In this document: one piece after another, positions 21,188-33,500 of the stretch
Position numbering within the stretch: the first letter of the stretch is position 1
How the letters are laid out: every line of letters starts with the position of its first letter
DNA from: Rhineura floridana
Taxonomy: Eukaryota > Chordata > Lepidosauria > Squamata > Rhineuridae
DNA length: 64,000 nt
Reading direction: 5' to 3'
NCBI RefSeq assembly: GCF_030035675.1
Contig: NC_084487.1
Coordinates: 60,277,486-60,341,485 of the forward strand
Position numbers and translations under genes: made by a program
Notes under the pieces: generated by a model
Told to the model about the DNA's origin: nothing
What the model saw: only the letters and a program-made list of their open reading frames with translations
Database searches by the model: none

Positions 21188-23431
21188 ATACATTATCCTC
21201 CAGTTGCTGGCAGTGCAGTAATACAGAAGACTCTGTATTATGTGATTGTGTCCTCATGTTCCTGAATTATGGACAAAAGTAATTATCCTTTTGGTCCTTG
21301 AAACAGTTTTAAGATCCACAGACAGTATTGATAAAAACCTTTCCTGTTGTGTAGAATCTCATCCCCATGGGTTAGCTATCCTCTGTTGGTCTCCAAACAG
21401 AAAAAGTAAACGTAGTCCAAGAATCCAATAATGGAAAAAGACCTATCCTCACACAACCATATATGAACTAGCTACATGTTGTAAATTACAGAAAATAGAT
21501 GCTTACTAAGCTATACGACAAGCATCTACCAAACTCTGCCTAACTGAAGTTGATTTTGTTCATGACAAAATGAGCAAAACCTCTAAATGCTGATCCATAT
21601 TCCTTCCCCTCTCCCCTCTCTACCAGTCTTTTGCTTCAGTTTAGTTTGCCTTATTTTTTTGGTTATGGCTGCATTTGTTGTATTGATACAAACTAAAAAC
21701 AAAACTCATGAAGTTTCTTTTAAAAATATATGTATTGGGAACACCCAATATCTCCACAATTCTCAGAAGTCCAAAGAGAGAAAGTTTAAAATACAATTAT
21801 ATACCCAAACCGGAGAGATAAGAAGATGCAAGGGCTGTCTCTTTCAAGCACATGTAATTAAGCCTAATTCCTTCTGCAATAGCATTGCCAGGTGCAAAAT
21901 TCAAACTTTTTTTTTTACTATATAATTTTCTTGTCGATAGTCAAGCATGGTATCTACTTGTAATTTGCATGCTCTTCTTGCTCAGGAGTACTGCGTGTGT
22001 AAAAAAATAATTTTTAAAGGAACCCTAAGGAACAATTTTCTCCTTGTCTTCTCTTTTTGTAAATGTTGCACCATGTTCGTTTGCAAGGGCACATGTAATT
22101 TGAAACATTGCAGAAACGGTCACACCCATGTATTTCCCCCCCATTCTGTATGTGTGATAATGCCAGTACTTTCATTTGTTTCTAATACAGGCATGTGGGT
22201 TGTGCATAGGAAGAGGATTTAGAATTGTGTGTGTGTGATATAGTTCATTCATTCAACATGGACAGCCACACACAAAATCTTGTGTAGGTAGGATTTTTTT
22301 TTCTAGATTTGTGAAAGGGTTGCCAGCTTTTCTAGCAACCTCTTACCCAGTGATGAAAGTAACAGCTTGGGCTGCAGCATTAGCAGGTGGTAATGCTTAT
22401 TTTGATAGCATTGGGAAAGCTTGACATGGTGGTTTCTGCAGATAAAGCTGCTATTAAAGATATAGTAGGTCACTTGTCACGTTTATTTGTAAATGGATTT
22501 CATTGATAAATGTCAGAGTTTAAGAAACAAAAGAACAAAACAAAATAATAGTTGGGTTGTACTATCTGAAATATGAAATTTCTAACATGCACTATGCACA
22601 GTCACATGGTAGCAGCTGAGAAATGCTTCTGCATGGCAGCATGTATGTAGAGACCATAATATTTCAAAGTGCATTCCTGGCCCTATCATGTAGATACTTG
22701 AGTTTCTATACCAGTGCTAGCATTTGTAATGCTGGTTTGGAAACTTTACAGAGAGTTTCTATCTGCATGGTAAGCCAGTTACATTTCTTACAGAGAATCC
22801 CCATCATGCAGAATGATATCTTGGTAGCCCCTATGTGGCTTCTATAATGTTAAAGAGAATCATAAACATGGAGAGGTTGACTCTTGGTTCATGAATCATC
22901 CATTGATCTACATAGAAATATGTTCTCATCCATAATACCTTGAAGTAATAAAAAAATTTCTCTGTTCATTCTCCCTATTCCCATAATCCAGAGAGGTGTT
23001 CATGTTATTACATAGGCTAAATTTATGTCCCCCTGGATGTTTATCCTCGCAGCAGCTGCCTGGTAATAGGTAGTTTACTTTTGGATTGGCAATTTAGTTC
23101 ATTTTTTATATAGCCTGTGCCTACATCACTGGTTATCTTCAGTAACTGCAAAGTTTCTGTGTTGCATAAACATGTCTTCGGGTTATTTCCCTTGTTTGGA
23201 AAAATTATGGCTAGTCTTTGAAATCTGAATGTAAGGGTTGTAGAGAAATAAGTGTTTACAAGCAAATGTTATAAATATTCTATGGGATATACACTCTGCC
23301 CAACACAAGTGATTTACCTCTTGTCTATTGCTATACTAGGACCTATCATAAAAATAAGCGGACCCCTTTCCCTGTGTCAGGCATTAGAGTAAATGATATC
23401 AATGTTATCTAAAGTACTTTTAGGCTGCAAT
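21188..23431. other. Intron sequence, nothing recognised
   Basis: Short frames only, AT-rich, with minor homopolymer runs. Confidence 0.5.
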
Positions 23432-25079
23432 TAGGGATGGAAAGATCTGTCAATTTTGGTTCTCTCAGTTTCTCACTTTTCTAATGTTAAATTCAGTTCT
23501 TTACATTTCTGCAGCAATCTGCAATTTTTTTAAAAAAAATCATGAAAATTCACCATTTTACTGCGAATTTCTCCAAATTTTTGTAGGCAGTTTTGACAAA
23601 GGTACACATTTTTACAAGCCATTTCTCATCATATCATGCCTTTTTGCATGTTAACTTCACTCATATATTCATTTTTATGCACACTTTCCCCTAATATATG
23701 CATTTTTAAAAATATTGTTTAGTTGACGAACTGCATCCCAAAATTCTAATAAATGCGAATTTTGAAGGATGGCTGTTTTTCAGTTCTCATATTGTTTATT
23801 ATTATATTTATTTATCATTTGATTTATATCCCTCCCTTTCAGCAGGAGCCCAGGGCGGCAAACAAAAGCACTAAAAACACTTTAAAACATCCTAAAAACA
23901 GACTTTAAAATACATTAAAACAAAACATCTTTAAAAACATTTTTTTTAAAAAGCTTTCAAGACATCTTTTTTTAAAAAAGGTTAAAAACATAGTAAAAAG
24001 CAATTCCATCACAGACGCAGCCTGGGATAAGGTTTTAACTTAAAAGGCTTGTTGAAAGAGAAAAGTATTCAATAGCTGCCGAAAAGATAACAGAGATGGC
24101 ACCTGTCTAATATTTAAGGGTAGGGAATTCCACAGGGTAGGTGCCGCCATGCTAAAGGTCCGTTTCCTATGTTGTGTGGAATGGACCTCCTGATAAGATG
24201 GTATCTGCAGGAGGCCCTCACCTGCAGAGCACCCCACAGCATGACTGGCAGGGGGCCGAAAGACAATCACCCAATGCTCTGAAAATGACATTGGAGATAG
24301 GATTGGAACCACTGTAAAACAGTGCCTCTGATACCCATCTCACCAAGTCGACCCAAAAGGATACCATGGTTAATGGTATCAAAAGCCGCTGAGAGATCAA
24401 GTAAGAGTAACAGGGTCTCACTCCCCCTGTCCTTCTCCCAATAAAAGTCATCCATCAGGGCGACCAAGGCCAATTCAGTCCCATAACCAGGCCTGAACCC
24501 AGACTTGAATGGGTCAAGATAGTCTGTTTCATTCAAGAGTACTTGCAGTTGCTGCACCACAGCCCTCTCAATCACCTTACCTACGAAGAGGGTATTTGTG
24601 ACTGGTCAGTAATTGTTGCAGACCAATGGGTTCAGGGTGGGCTTTTTCAGGAATGGTCAGATCACCGCCTTTTTTTAGGGCAACTGGAACCACTCCCTCC
24701 CGCAATGATGCATTGATCACATCCTGGATCCACTCGGTCAAACCCCTTCAGCAAGCTTTAATAAGCCAAGAAGGGCAAGGGTCAAGAGGACATGTTGCTG
24801 GCTGCATAATCGCAAGCACCTTGTCTACATCATCAGGCCACATTAAATAAAACTGTTCCCAGGAGGTTTCAGCAGACATTGCACTGGACACCTCATTGGG
24901 GACTACAGTAGATGTGGATGGGGCATCAAGACTGCTATGGAGGCGAGCAGCTTTACCCTCCAAGTGCCTAGCAAACAATTTACAGTGGGCCTCCGAAGGG
25001 TCTAAATTGTTTCAGAAAGTGTTAGTTTGATAAATTCTGCTTGAAATGCAAACTGAATCAAAATTCTAACCCATCGCTA
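23432..25079. mobile_element. hAT element split by an L2/CR1 LINE
   Basis: Ends tagggatgg and ccatcgcta are inverted apart from one base. The flanks gctgcaat and gttgcaat are an 8-bp duplication with one mismatch. Outer arms share a gaatcaaaattct-like inverted stretch. Without the LINE it is about 430 bp and non-coding. Confidence 0.72.
23798..25014 (-). mobile_element. L2/CR1-type LINE, partial, inside the hAT element
   Basis: The minus strand encodes FKSGFRPGYGTELALVALMD and LLLDLSAAFDTINHGILL (reverse transcriptase), then the tail APTLWNSLPLNIRQVPSLLS. The region between is missing, so there is an internal deletion. A 7-bp duplication, attgttt, flanks it. The 3' end has the ccctttcagcaggagcccag and aaaacactttaaaac text also seen at 57715. 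Confidence 0.85.
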
Positions 25080-25258
25080 GTTGCAATCCTATACGCACTT
25101 AGGTGGGAGGAAGCCCCATTGATAACGGTGGAACTTACTTCTGACTATAGAATTATGGGATTAGCCGTGTTAGGTTATTAAAATATGCAGAAATGACAGC
25201 AGCCACAAATACTAGTAGATTTTAAAATAAAGCTAAATCAATTTGTTTTCTCTTTCAG

Positions 25259-25325
25259 GTGACATCTTCATGGTTTCATTTATGGAAGGAACAGCTGGTG
25301 CCATTGAACTACAAGAGCCATTAGG
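25259..25325 (+). CDS. Upstream exon of the ZC3H11-like gene (5' UTR or N-terminal extension)
   Basis: The stretch is bounded by a strong acceptor (ttttctctttcag) and a donor (ttagg|gtaaac). It contains an ATG at 25270 followed by an open frame (MVSFMEGTAGAIELQEPL) that leaves two bases. Those two bases join in phase with the exon at 33422, so the frame runs unbroken into the zinc-finger start MAEVGDDC. The first ATG has a weak context. The human protein starts at the position equal to 33447, so this may be untranslated. Confidence 0.5.
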
Positions 25326-25753
25326 GTAAACACGCCTTAAAGGGTTGCATAAGCAGTCTGAACAGTTGTAGTTGGTGCTGTTCTTTGCTCTCCCTTTAAT
25401 AGCAAGAAGTTCAGGACCAGCTTTTTATATGGTCCATTTCTTATGGGGTATTTCTGATGCTCTATTTATTCAAAAGTGTAGAGCAGGAATAACTTGGGCA
25501 TACAAGAGAGCATTCACAAATAAGAATTAACAGATAGGATATCCAGATGCAAAAGATGGCTGGATTTTTATACCTTTAACAGTTGCATGGACGACAGAAT
25601 TTCAGCAGGTATACAGCCTATATTTGATGGTATTCCCTGTTCTACACAACCCTTGAAGGTGCAAAAGTCTGCTCTCTTTTGCATGTGACCTCTGTAGTCA
25701 TAGCTTTCAAGAAACATCATCCCCAAATATCAGCCTGAAAGCTTGCCTATATC

Positions 25754-27505
25754 TATTTTATTTATTTATTTATTACGGTCATAGACCCGAGCTGGTTATA
25801 TACAATTTAAGTATACAGGTAAGTACATTTAACAGTAATAGAATTAAAAGTAAAACAAGATAGAAATAAGCCAAAGTTCAGTTTTAAGCTAACAGGCAAA
25901 ATTCTTTGTCTAGCAATTTGTCAAGAACAGAGAATTAAAATAAGTCATTAAATCAAGAGTGCATAATTCGAACCTGGTTCTTACGTATGGATTATGATAC
26001 ATAGAGAAATTTGGCAACTAGTTCTCTTAGAGTTTTGTCTTTATCGGACAAAAGAAAGTGAACAATCCATTCTGGTGTTCTATCAGAAAAGGTAGAAATG
26101 GATGGTAGAATTAATTTAACTCTTGGAACATTGTATATCTCACAGTTAAGTAGGACATGTTCCAGGGTTTCTGGTAAATTCTGATTACAAATACAGTAGC
26201 GTCTTTCTAGCGGGATACCTTGATAACGACCCGTTAAGAGAGCTGATGGTAGACAGTTGAATCTGGCACGAGAGAACAGAAATCTATCGTGTGAGGAGGT
26301 TAACTCTTCCAGATATATTGCTGAAGACGGAAAATGGAAACTTAAATTAAAGTGCATTGGGGAGCACGATGTGTGGGCCTTTGAGATTAGATATTGTTGG
26401 TCAATATCCTTTAATCGTTGGATGATGGTAGACTTAGCCATCGCTAGGTTCCAAGATGATAATAGTTCAAGAGACAGGCCTAGGTATTTTAGCTTCCCAG
26501 TAAAGGTTTTGGTCCATGTACTTTCGAAGGGATCTTTCCAAATTAGGTGCAAGAGCCCTAAATGGGGCTCAGAATAAGCTATTTTAAGCCAAAACCTATA
26601 GGCCTGTATCCAGGCTGTACATTCTATTGAGGAGATTCCGGCCTCTAGGCGAAGGCCAGCAGGAGAGGCACATTTTGGAAGTCCAAAAATAGAACGGAGG
26701 AAGCTTGAGAGTAATGTTTCTATTTTATTGTGGAAATTTAAAATCCAAATTGGGATACCATATAACAATTGTGAGAGGATTTTGGTTTTAAAAATTGTTA
26801 GTGCAGCGGGAATAAAACGGCCACCTTTGGTATGAAAAAATCTGATTGTAACTCTAATGGTGTTATAAGCAGCTTGTATTGCAGCCCGGATATGGGAGGT
26901 CCAGGAAAGTGTAGAGCAAAATATAATTCCAAGGTATTTATACTTTTTGACCTGTTCAAACATTTTGTCCTTTATTTTCCATTGTGTATTCGGTCTCTTT
27001 TTGGAGAAAACCATTACCTTAGATTTGTTAAAGTTAATAGAGAGATAATTTTTATCACAATAATTTATAAAAATTCGAAGGAGGCGCTTGAGACCGATTT
27101 CGGAAAAAGACATCAGTACCGTGTTGTCTGCATAGAGAAGCATGGGGCAACTCACTCCTGCTATTTTAGGAGAATGCAGGTTTTCATTATGGCATTCATT
27201 ACAAATCATTGAGAAAGAGATTGAATAAAGAGGGAGCCAAAACACAGCCTTGGCGAACCCCTATGTTTACAGGAATAGATTTAGTTAGATTTCGGTTTAT
27301 TCCATATCTCACCCTTAATGAAGTACAATTATATAGTTGTCTTATCAGGAGTAGCAGTCTTTTATCCATTGAGGTCGCATTTAGTTTTGCCCAAAGTAGA
27401 TCTCTTGGGACTGAGTCAAAGGCCATCCTAAGGTCCTTGTAAGCAACATTTAGGCCCCTATTTGTGCCACGCATGTATTTTTCTGCCAAAAAGCTTAAGA
27501 TTAGA
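25754..27505 (-). mobile_element. Vingi/I-like LINE, 5'-truncated, long open frame
   Basis: A 12-bp duplication, cttgcctatatc, flanks 1752 bp. The minus strand encodes AFDSVPRDLLWAKL, GVRQGCVLAPSLFNLFLNDL, the catalytic box as YADN, and a C-terminal cysteine-histidine stretch CICNQNLPETLEHVLLNC. A 417-codon frame covers 25992-27245, and one frame change separates it from the upstream part. Clade is judged from the C-terminal motif and is uncertain. Confidence 0.82.
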
Positions 27506-27989
27506 CTTGCCTATATCCATTCCCACCCTAAATGCAACCTCAAATTTGCATAATTTTTGCCATGCAGACTTGTCCCTGTCCCCACAGCTATACTTTCCAG
27601 GGTAGCTCAATGGCCTTTTAGAATGTGCCGTAAAAGACAAAGCCCTAATATAGCAGTAAGTCACTTTGCTTAATAGAATAGCATAACTATGGCATTTTTC
27701 CAAAATTTTCAATGCTTAAAATTTGAATTATATTTGTTTATTAAACTTCTACTGGTCTATAAAAATATTTATCAGAAAAGTTCCCAACAATCTTTAAAAG
27801 TTCCTGAAATAAAAGCTCCTAATGTCCAAATCGGAGGATGCTAAGCAAGTCTTCCTAAATAGGAAGATGCATAACTGAAGCATTGCTATAAAAGGGCATA
27901 TCATGGAAGAGCTTCCTTTTGTCATCTCAGTGTGTGGTGATGGTAATAGGAATGGGAGCAGATATTTCTCTAGACAAGAAGGATTGAAA

Positions 27990-28830
27990 TTTGAATTGAG
28001 CCCTGAAATATGTTTGTAGCTTCTGTAGATCCTTTCAAACTGATGTTATATGGTCCCTGTGGTTGACACCAGTTAAAATTCTAGCCACTGAATTTTGGAC
28101 CAATTGAAGGTTCTGAACTGTCTTTAAAACAGCACAATGTAGAGCGCATTACATTAGCCATAGTAATCCAACATAGCCATTACAAAGCATACTGATATCA
28201 TCAAGGGAAAGTGTAGCTATTGTACCAGGCTAAGTTAGAAGAAGGTACTGCTGATTCCATCTACCACCTGAGACTCCGGTAATCAGGCTGGATCCAGAAG
28301 AAGTCATAAACTTGTTCCTTCAGGAAGAGTGGGACCCTATCTTGATTGAGTAGACCATTCATTCATCACACAATCAGATTCTTAGTAACTACCATAATCT
28401 CTGTCCTGGATTTTTGGTCCTGATCCAGCCTGTTACTGATTCTATGTAATGATTCAGGGATTCCATTGTCTCTCTAGTGTATGAAGAAAAGCAAAGATAT
28501 ATTTGTCTTGCCTGCATACTTATGACACTGAACTCCAAATCCTCTGATAATCTCTTCATTTGATGACAAAATAGAACTCTGTAGGGTTTGCCAGGATAAT
28601 TTCCAAGAGGCAGAACAGGCATTTCCCCCAAAATGTACAAAATCACTGCCAAACATGGCCACCCATTGGCAACCTTGTCAGGTGACCTAGAAGGATGCTA
28701 TGGTTGATGGTATCAAAAACTGCTGATAACAGAAGAATCAACAAGAACACTTTCCCCCTATCTGTCTCCCAGTGAGTTATTCATCAGTGTGATCAAGGAA
28801 GTTTCTGACCCAAGACCAGGCCTGATATCA
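27990..28830 (-). mobile_element. Old L2/CR1-type LINE fragment
   Basis: The minus strand matches the common reptile LINE text only loosely: a degenerate FSAVFDTINHSIL block opposite 28700 and a caggcctggtcttgggtc-like piece opposite 28810. Many indels; no long frame. Confidence 0.45.
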
Positions 28831-28849
28831 AACTCTCCTGGCTCCTAAC

Positions 28850-29340
28850 CAGAGAAGCAGACTCGGGACTCGAAGACTGGGTTTTACACAGAGCTTTATT
28901 CTAGAGGTCAGCACAGGAGCATAGCATCAAAACATACTAGGCATGAATCAGGATACAGAACACCAGCAGGTGAAAGTAGACTGTGGAAGCAATGGAAAGT
29001 TGTTGTAACAAAGTTCTCACCCCAAGACACTTCAAATGAAAGAGAGGGGGTGTGGACAGTCCACTTGCATGAGCTGAATCTAGCACTTTCCAGCCTTTGA
29101 AACAAGATGGGGGCTCCTCTTAAGAAAAGAAGATAATTTCTCAAGTTGTAACATCTGTGTGACCTTAGGGGAACTGTCAGTTCTGACTCTGTGAGAAGTT
29201 TTCCCTCCTTATCTCTCTGGAATTGTCCAGCAGATTCATTCAGGTCTGACTGCTGAAAAGCAGATTACATTCTTCACTCTCTGCCACAGGTGGGGAGGAG
29301 CTGCTGAGACCTTCTTCAGCAGAAACACTAACAGGACCAC
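28850..29340 (-). repeat. LTR-like repeat, minus orientation (fossil)
   Basis: The minus strand of 28862-28915 reads gaataaagctctgtg..aaacccagtctt, closely like plus 30538-30590. An AATAAA followed by a CA-rich stretch suggests an LTR R-U5 part. Ends are not resolved. Confidence 0.35.
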
Positions 29341-30239
29341 TAGGTGGAGGGCTGATGGGTTTTGGGAAGCATTTCCTCTGTGGTCTCGCCAGACCCTTCT
29401 CAGACATCTGCGACCTCATTCTCCCAATCCTGCCACATGTTCACCAAGGGGCTCATGACACCAACTGAAATAGACCAGAAAATAATTTTTACCAGAAAGA
29501 ACCTGGAGCTGATCTGCCACTGCCCACTCTTTCATTTTGCCCTCAAAAGGTATATTGGTGAGTAACTTTCTGTATCCAGAAGATCCAGGGACTTATTTTT
29601 AGGGATTTCCATGCTATAGTATCCTTATGACAACCAGGATCCACTCCTTCCTCAGAGAGGTATAACCAACCTAATGGCTTCAGCCACTCTTTCCCATCAA
29701 CTGGGATACAAATGACAGATGGTTGGCTGAATCTCTCCAAAGTATTTGTCCTTAAGCCACCACGACTGAAATTCATTCAATAAAAAGCAATGAAACTGAG
29801 ACAATGACTCCTCAAATATAAATACTCTCAGCAACAGGGAGTCCAGATCAGACTAAATATAGACATTTTATTTGCAAAGTGTTGTTGAGCAATCACATTG
29901 CAGAAGACAATCAAATATTCAGCACAGTCAGATGGAGACCTAACTAATGAAGCTGCATTCTATGTGGATCAATTCTGCTGTAAAACAATGAGTGGATGCA
30001 ATGTGGTTGTGCTTCATGGTTGTCATTGCCACAGAGTAGACTCTAGGAAGGGTTCTGTCATGGGCCCCATGGAGACCCTTTGGCAGGATTGGGGAAATCC
30101 CATTCATTACAGATGGTTGGAAAGGGGCTGGGGTAATCCTGGGGACTATGCTTTCAGAAGCCTTGGGTGATTTCATGCTCAGAAAGCCTGATAGTACTTC
30201 TGTCAAGCAAAGCCCACACACTCCGCCCTTATCTACAAC

Positions 30240-30640
30240 TGACAGGAGGGAGTTTTTTCAGAGTTGAAAACAAAAGTATGTTTTATCAGAGGAAGTGATA
30301 ACACTCTGGCCAAGGCTGCTGGCTGGAAAAGAGATGCTGTTATTTAGGCAGTTTTCTTTCTGCTTCTAGAATTAAGCCCTTGCCTGATAGAGGCCAGAAG
30401 GTGCTTGAATTAACCTGTAGTGTGCAGACACCATGTCTCATTGATAAGCTGTTGCTTCCAATGTCTAGTTATGCCTATTCCTGTTTGAATCCTGGTTTAA
30501 GCCTGGCATGAGATGCTAGATCTCTGTTCTGATTTCTGGAATAAAGCTCTATGCAGAAAAACCCAGTCTCCCGTGTCCTGCATCTGCTTTTCTGTTTGGG
30601 ATCCAGGACAGGCTCTAACCTGTCGTATTCGAGCTTTCTC
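30240..30640 (+). repeat. LTR-like repeat, plus orientation (fossil)
   Basis: Contains ggaataaagctctatgcag then aaaacccagtctcccgtg, the inverse partner of 28850-29340. Ends are not resolved and no internal genes are seen. Confidence 0.35.
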
Positions 30641-31279
30641 TCCCCCAACTGGCATGCTACTCATTTCACTGTCTGCTGCTTTCCTTTGTACCAAAGACTC
30701 TTAACTGGTTTGAGGGGGTTCTTTTGAGTGACTGTGTTGATCACCCATGTGCACTCCCCATTAGTGACAGTCACCAGAAATGCCAACCAAAGAATCCCGA
30801 AGAGAATTCTGGAAATCAAGAGAATCCATCAGTTACTGAGTTCTGATTATCTGAACAGGTACTTTGCTCGTGCAGGGATCACAGGGATGTTGGGAGCTAA
30901 GCACCAACACCTGTAACAAGTAACCTGAACCAGTGAGGAACAATAGACAGAAAGACAATCTATTATTCCCTCCACTGATTCCTCTTCTAAAATGTTTGCT
31001 GTTTTTGCAGGCTGTACTCCTGTCCTTCCTCCCTTCTGTTCCTGTCCAATTAGTCAGAGATAGTGCCTGTGAATGCAAGCCTCATGGCAGTAACAGCATG
31101 TATGACTTTGTTTCTTTCTAGTAATAAATTTTAAGTTTCTTTATTCTTTCATCTACCAACCTTAACAGACTAGTTATATTGCACTCTGCTGCGATATATA
31201 TAAAAAATCCAATAGGGAATCCTGAACTTCTCCAGGTAGTGGCCAGATCATGACAACAGAATAGTTTTTAAATTCCTCC

Positions 31280-31870
31280 TTCAGCACACCAGTCCTAAAC
31301 CAATCCAAGCAGAACCCCAGCCTGAGAAAATAACTTGAGCTATGTGTCAGCTCAGCTATATACAGGCACAGCTCATGATTATGATGGCAGCCATGAAGTC
31401 CTGGGCTGCTCCCTGTAAAAAGACCTCAGTTTGAACATTTCAGTCCCCAAGTACAAATGGGTCTCCATGGCTCTGGACCATTTCTGTTAGGTCAATAATG
31501 GGGTCTTCTAAGCAGGAACCAGGTGGCCCACTAGGAGAATACCTATTTTGTCCCTGGATATAATACCAGGTGTATGCATTCAAGATAAGCAGTCTGATGG
31601 ATTGGGAACCTGGACAGAGAAACAGAATTCTTACAAAATATGATAATCCTCCTCTATTCTTTACTGATGCTATACAGAGAAACTGGCTAGACATATTTGG
31701 GAGAGAATAGGATCAGCTATCTCATCTGTCAGTTTAACACATGACAGGTTGGCTTCCTCCTCCAGGATTAAATCCTGGAATAAGTGTCTTCTTGGACATT
31801 TACATGATCCACAGCACCTGAAAAAGTGTCAAATGTTATTAAATCCCTGTCTCTGTTGTTTAGTAATAGG
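31280..31870. repeat. Old repeat, probably LINE-derived
   Basis: Text such as gtcctgggctgctccctg and ggctctggaccatttctgtt resembles widespread reptile LINE-derived repeats. There is no coding frame; family is uncertain. Confidence 0.3.
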
Positions 31871-32480
31871 CTCAGAAATCAGCACAGGAGACTGTCATTA
31901 GCAGCCTGACCCCCATTCCCTGACCTATTCTTGTCATACCTCCATCTTCCCAATGAAGTGCCAGTTTTAGCATCCCCACTTCTCCCCACCCAGTTATGTG
32001 CACATGAATCCCAGAAGTAATTCACTCCAAGTTCTACTTTACCACATCATCTCAAATGCAATCCTAGCCTTTAGAAACTTGTGTCCCTCTCATCTACCTC
32101 CCTCAAAAAGCTGTGATCATATCCTACATATACACTGTTTTCTCAGAGCCTGTCACTGAAGCCTAACCCCACACTATCCCTCACCAATGACCTTTTCAAG
32201 ACCTCTTGTTAAACAACCTCCAAAACTGTGTAGACACACACACACAGTTCTGCCAGTTCCAGTGTTTCTCCACCTCTCTCTTCTGAAAACAGGAGCACAT
32301 GCCAGTCAAACCCTGCCCCTTTTTGCTATAAAACCTGGTGGGATAAAAAATCAGCTTCAAATACATTTTGCAACTGATCAGCAGATCAACCAGTTCCCCC
32401 TCCAGGTGTGGCTCACGGAAACACTTTGCTGTAGGCGACTAGTGTGCTCACAGCCTAACAAGCAAGAAAAGGACTGGGAT

Positions 32481-32519
32481 CAATTCTAAGGGTGATATTC
32501 AATTCTAAGGGTGATATTC
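32481..32519 (+). repeat. 19-bp direct duplication
   Basis: Two exact copies of caattctaagggtgatatt in tandem. Confidence 0.95.
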
Positions 32520-32628
32520 AATGCTAGTCCTACTCAGAGTAGACCCATTGAAATTAATATGCAACTAACTTAAGTTCATTAATTTCAGTGTATCTATTCT
32601 GAGTAGGACTTAGTTGAATACAACCCAT
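32507..32628. mobile_element. Short palindromic MITE (agtagacccattgaa family)
   Basis: Arms tagtcctactcagagtagac and its inverse near 32590-32615 face each other around an AT-rich centre. Single arms of related text recur near 14295, 25085, 33600, 42005, 42100, 44100, 57345, 58025 and 58830. Confidence 0.6.
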
Positions 32629-33421
32629 AAACGACAATAGACTGACTAGGAGAGAGCAAAAAACAACAACACCAAGCAGCAATGCATATCCTTGCAGTGT
32701 TCTAATGCAAGCATCCCTGTAAATTTGTCACTTTTTGTTATTCCCCTCTGGCAACATCTACCAGCAGCACCATTGGTATTCCCAGACCTTTTCCAGGTAC
32801 ATGTTCCTGGATAACTGCAGTCTGTAGGAGAGAGATGTCAGTCAGCACAGCAGCAATCAAGGATCCAAATATATTTAAACATCAAGGCCTGGTTTATTGG
32901 AGTGGGCAGGAGCTGATGTCCTCACTTGCTCCTACTCCTATCTCTTTACTTCTGTTAATCATATGAGTTACAGCCGTTCTCTTAATTGAATTCTAATGAC
33001 TTGGTAAGCTAATAAGTGGTACAATGGAATGAACAGACTACATGGAAATTGCTGTCTTCTTATTTGAAACACAGGAGCAATGAAAATAAGCGAACACTCC
33101 CAGTTTGAGGGGTCGTATGATGGCCTTTGTGATGATGTCATAAGAACCAAGGTAACAATGAAAGAAATTCTGGAAGTTTGAATTTGCGCACTGTCTAGCA
33201 ACCACTTTCAATTTGTGAGCACTTCAACAAACCTGGAGAAGGTACCGTCTGTTTTACAATTAGTATAAGTAACCTTTTGAATAAAAGTGTCAACAGGAGG
33301 TCTCCCTTTAAGAGGAAATAGAACTTAGAGCCTGAATACAGCTGTATTCAGAACAAAGGGAATGTTCTTTCCTTACACGTTGATAGTTCTTACATTTGTA
33401 TTGAGACCTTTCTAAAGGCAG

Positions 33422-33500
33422 TGGAGTAGAAGCACAAGAGGTGGCAATGGCAGAAGTTGGGGATGACTGCTATTTCTATTTTCATTCAACCTGTATAAAG
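33422..33500 (+). CDS. ZC3H11-like exon with the preferred start codon (coding from 33447)
   Basis: Acceptor ctaaaggcag opens the exon. ATG at 33447 sits in a good context (G at -3 and +4). It starts MAEVGDDCYFYFHSTCIK, which matches human MPNQGEDCYFFFYSTCTK and gives the first two cysteines of finger 1. Donor is aaag|gtaaat, phase 0. The 25 bases before the ATG are open in frame and continue from the exon at 25259. Confidence 0.88.
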
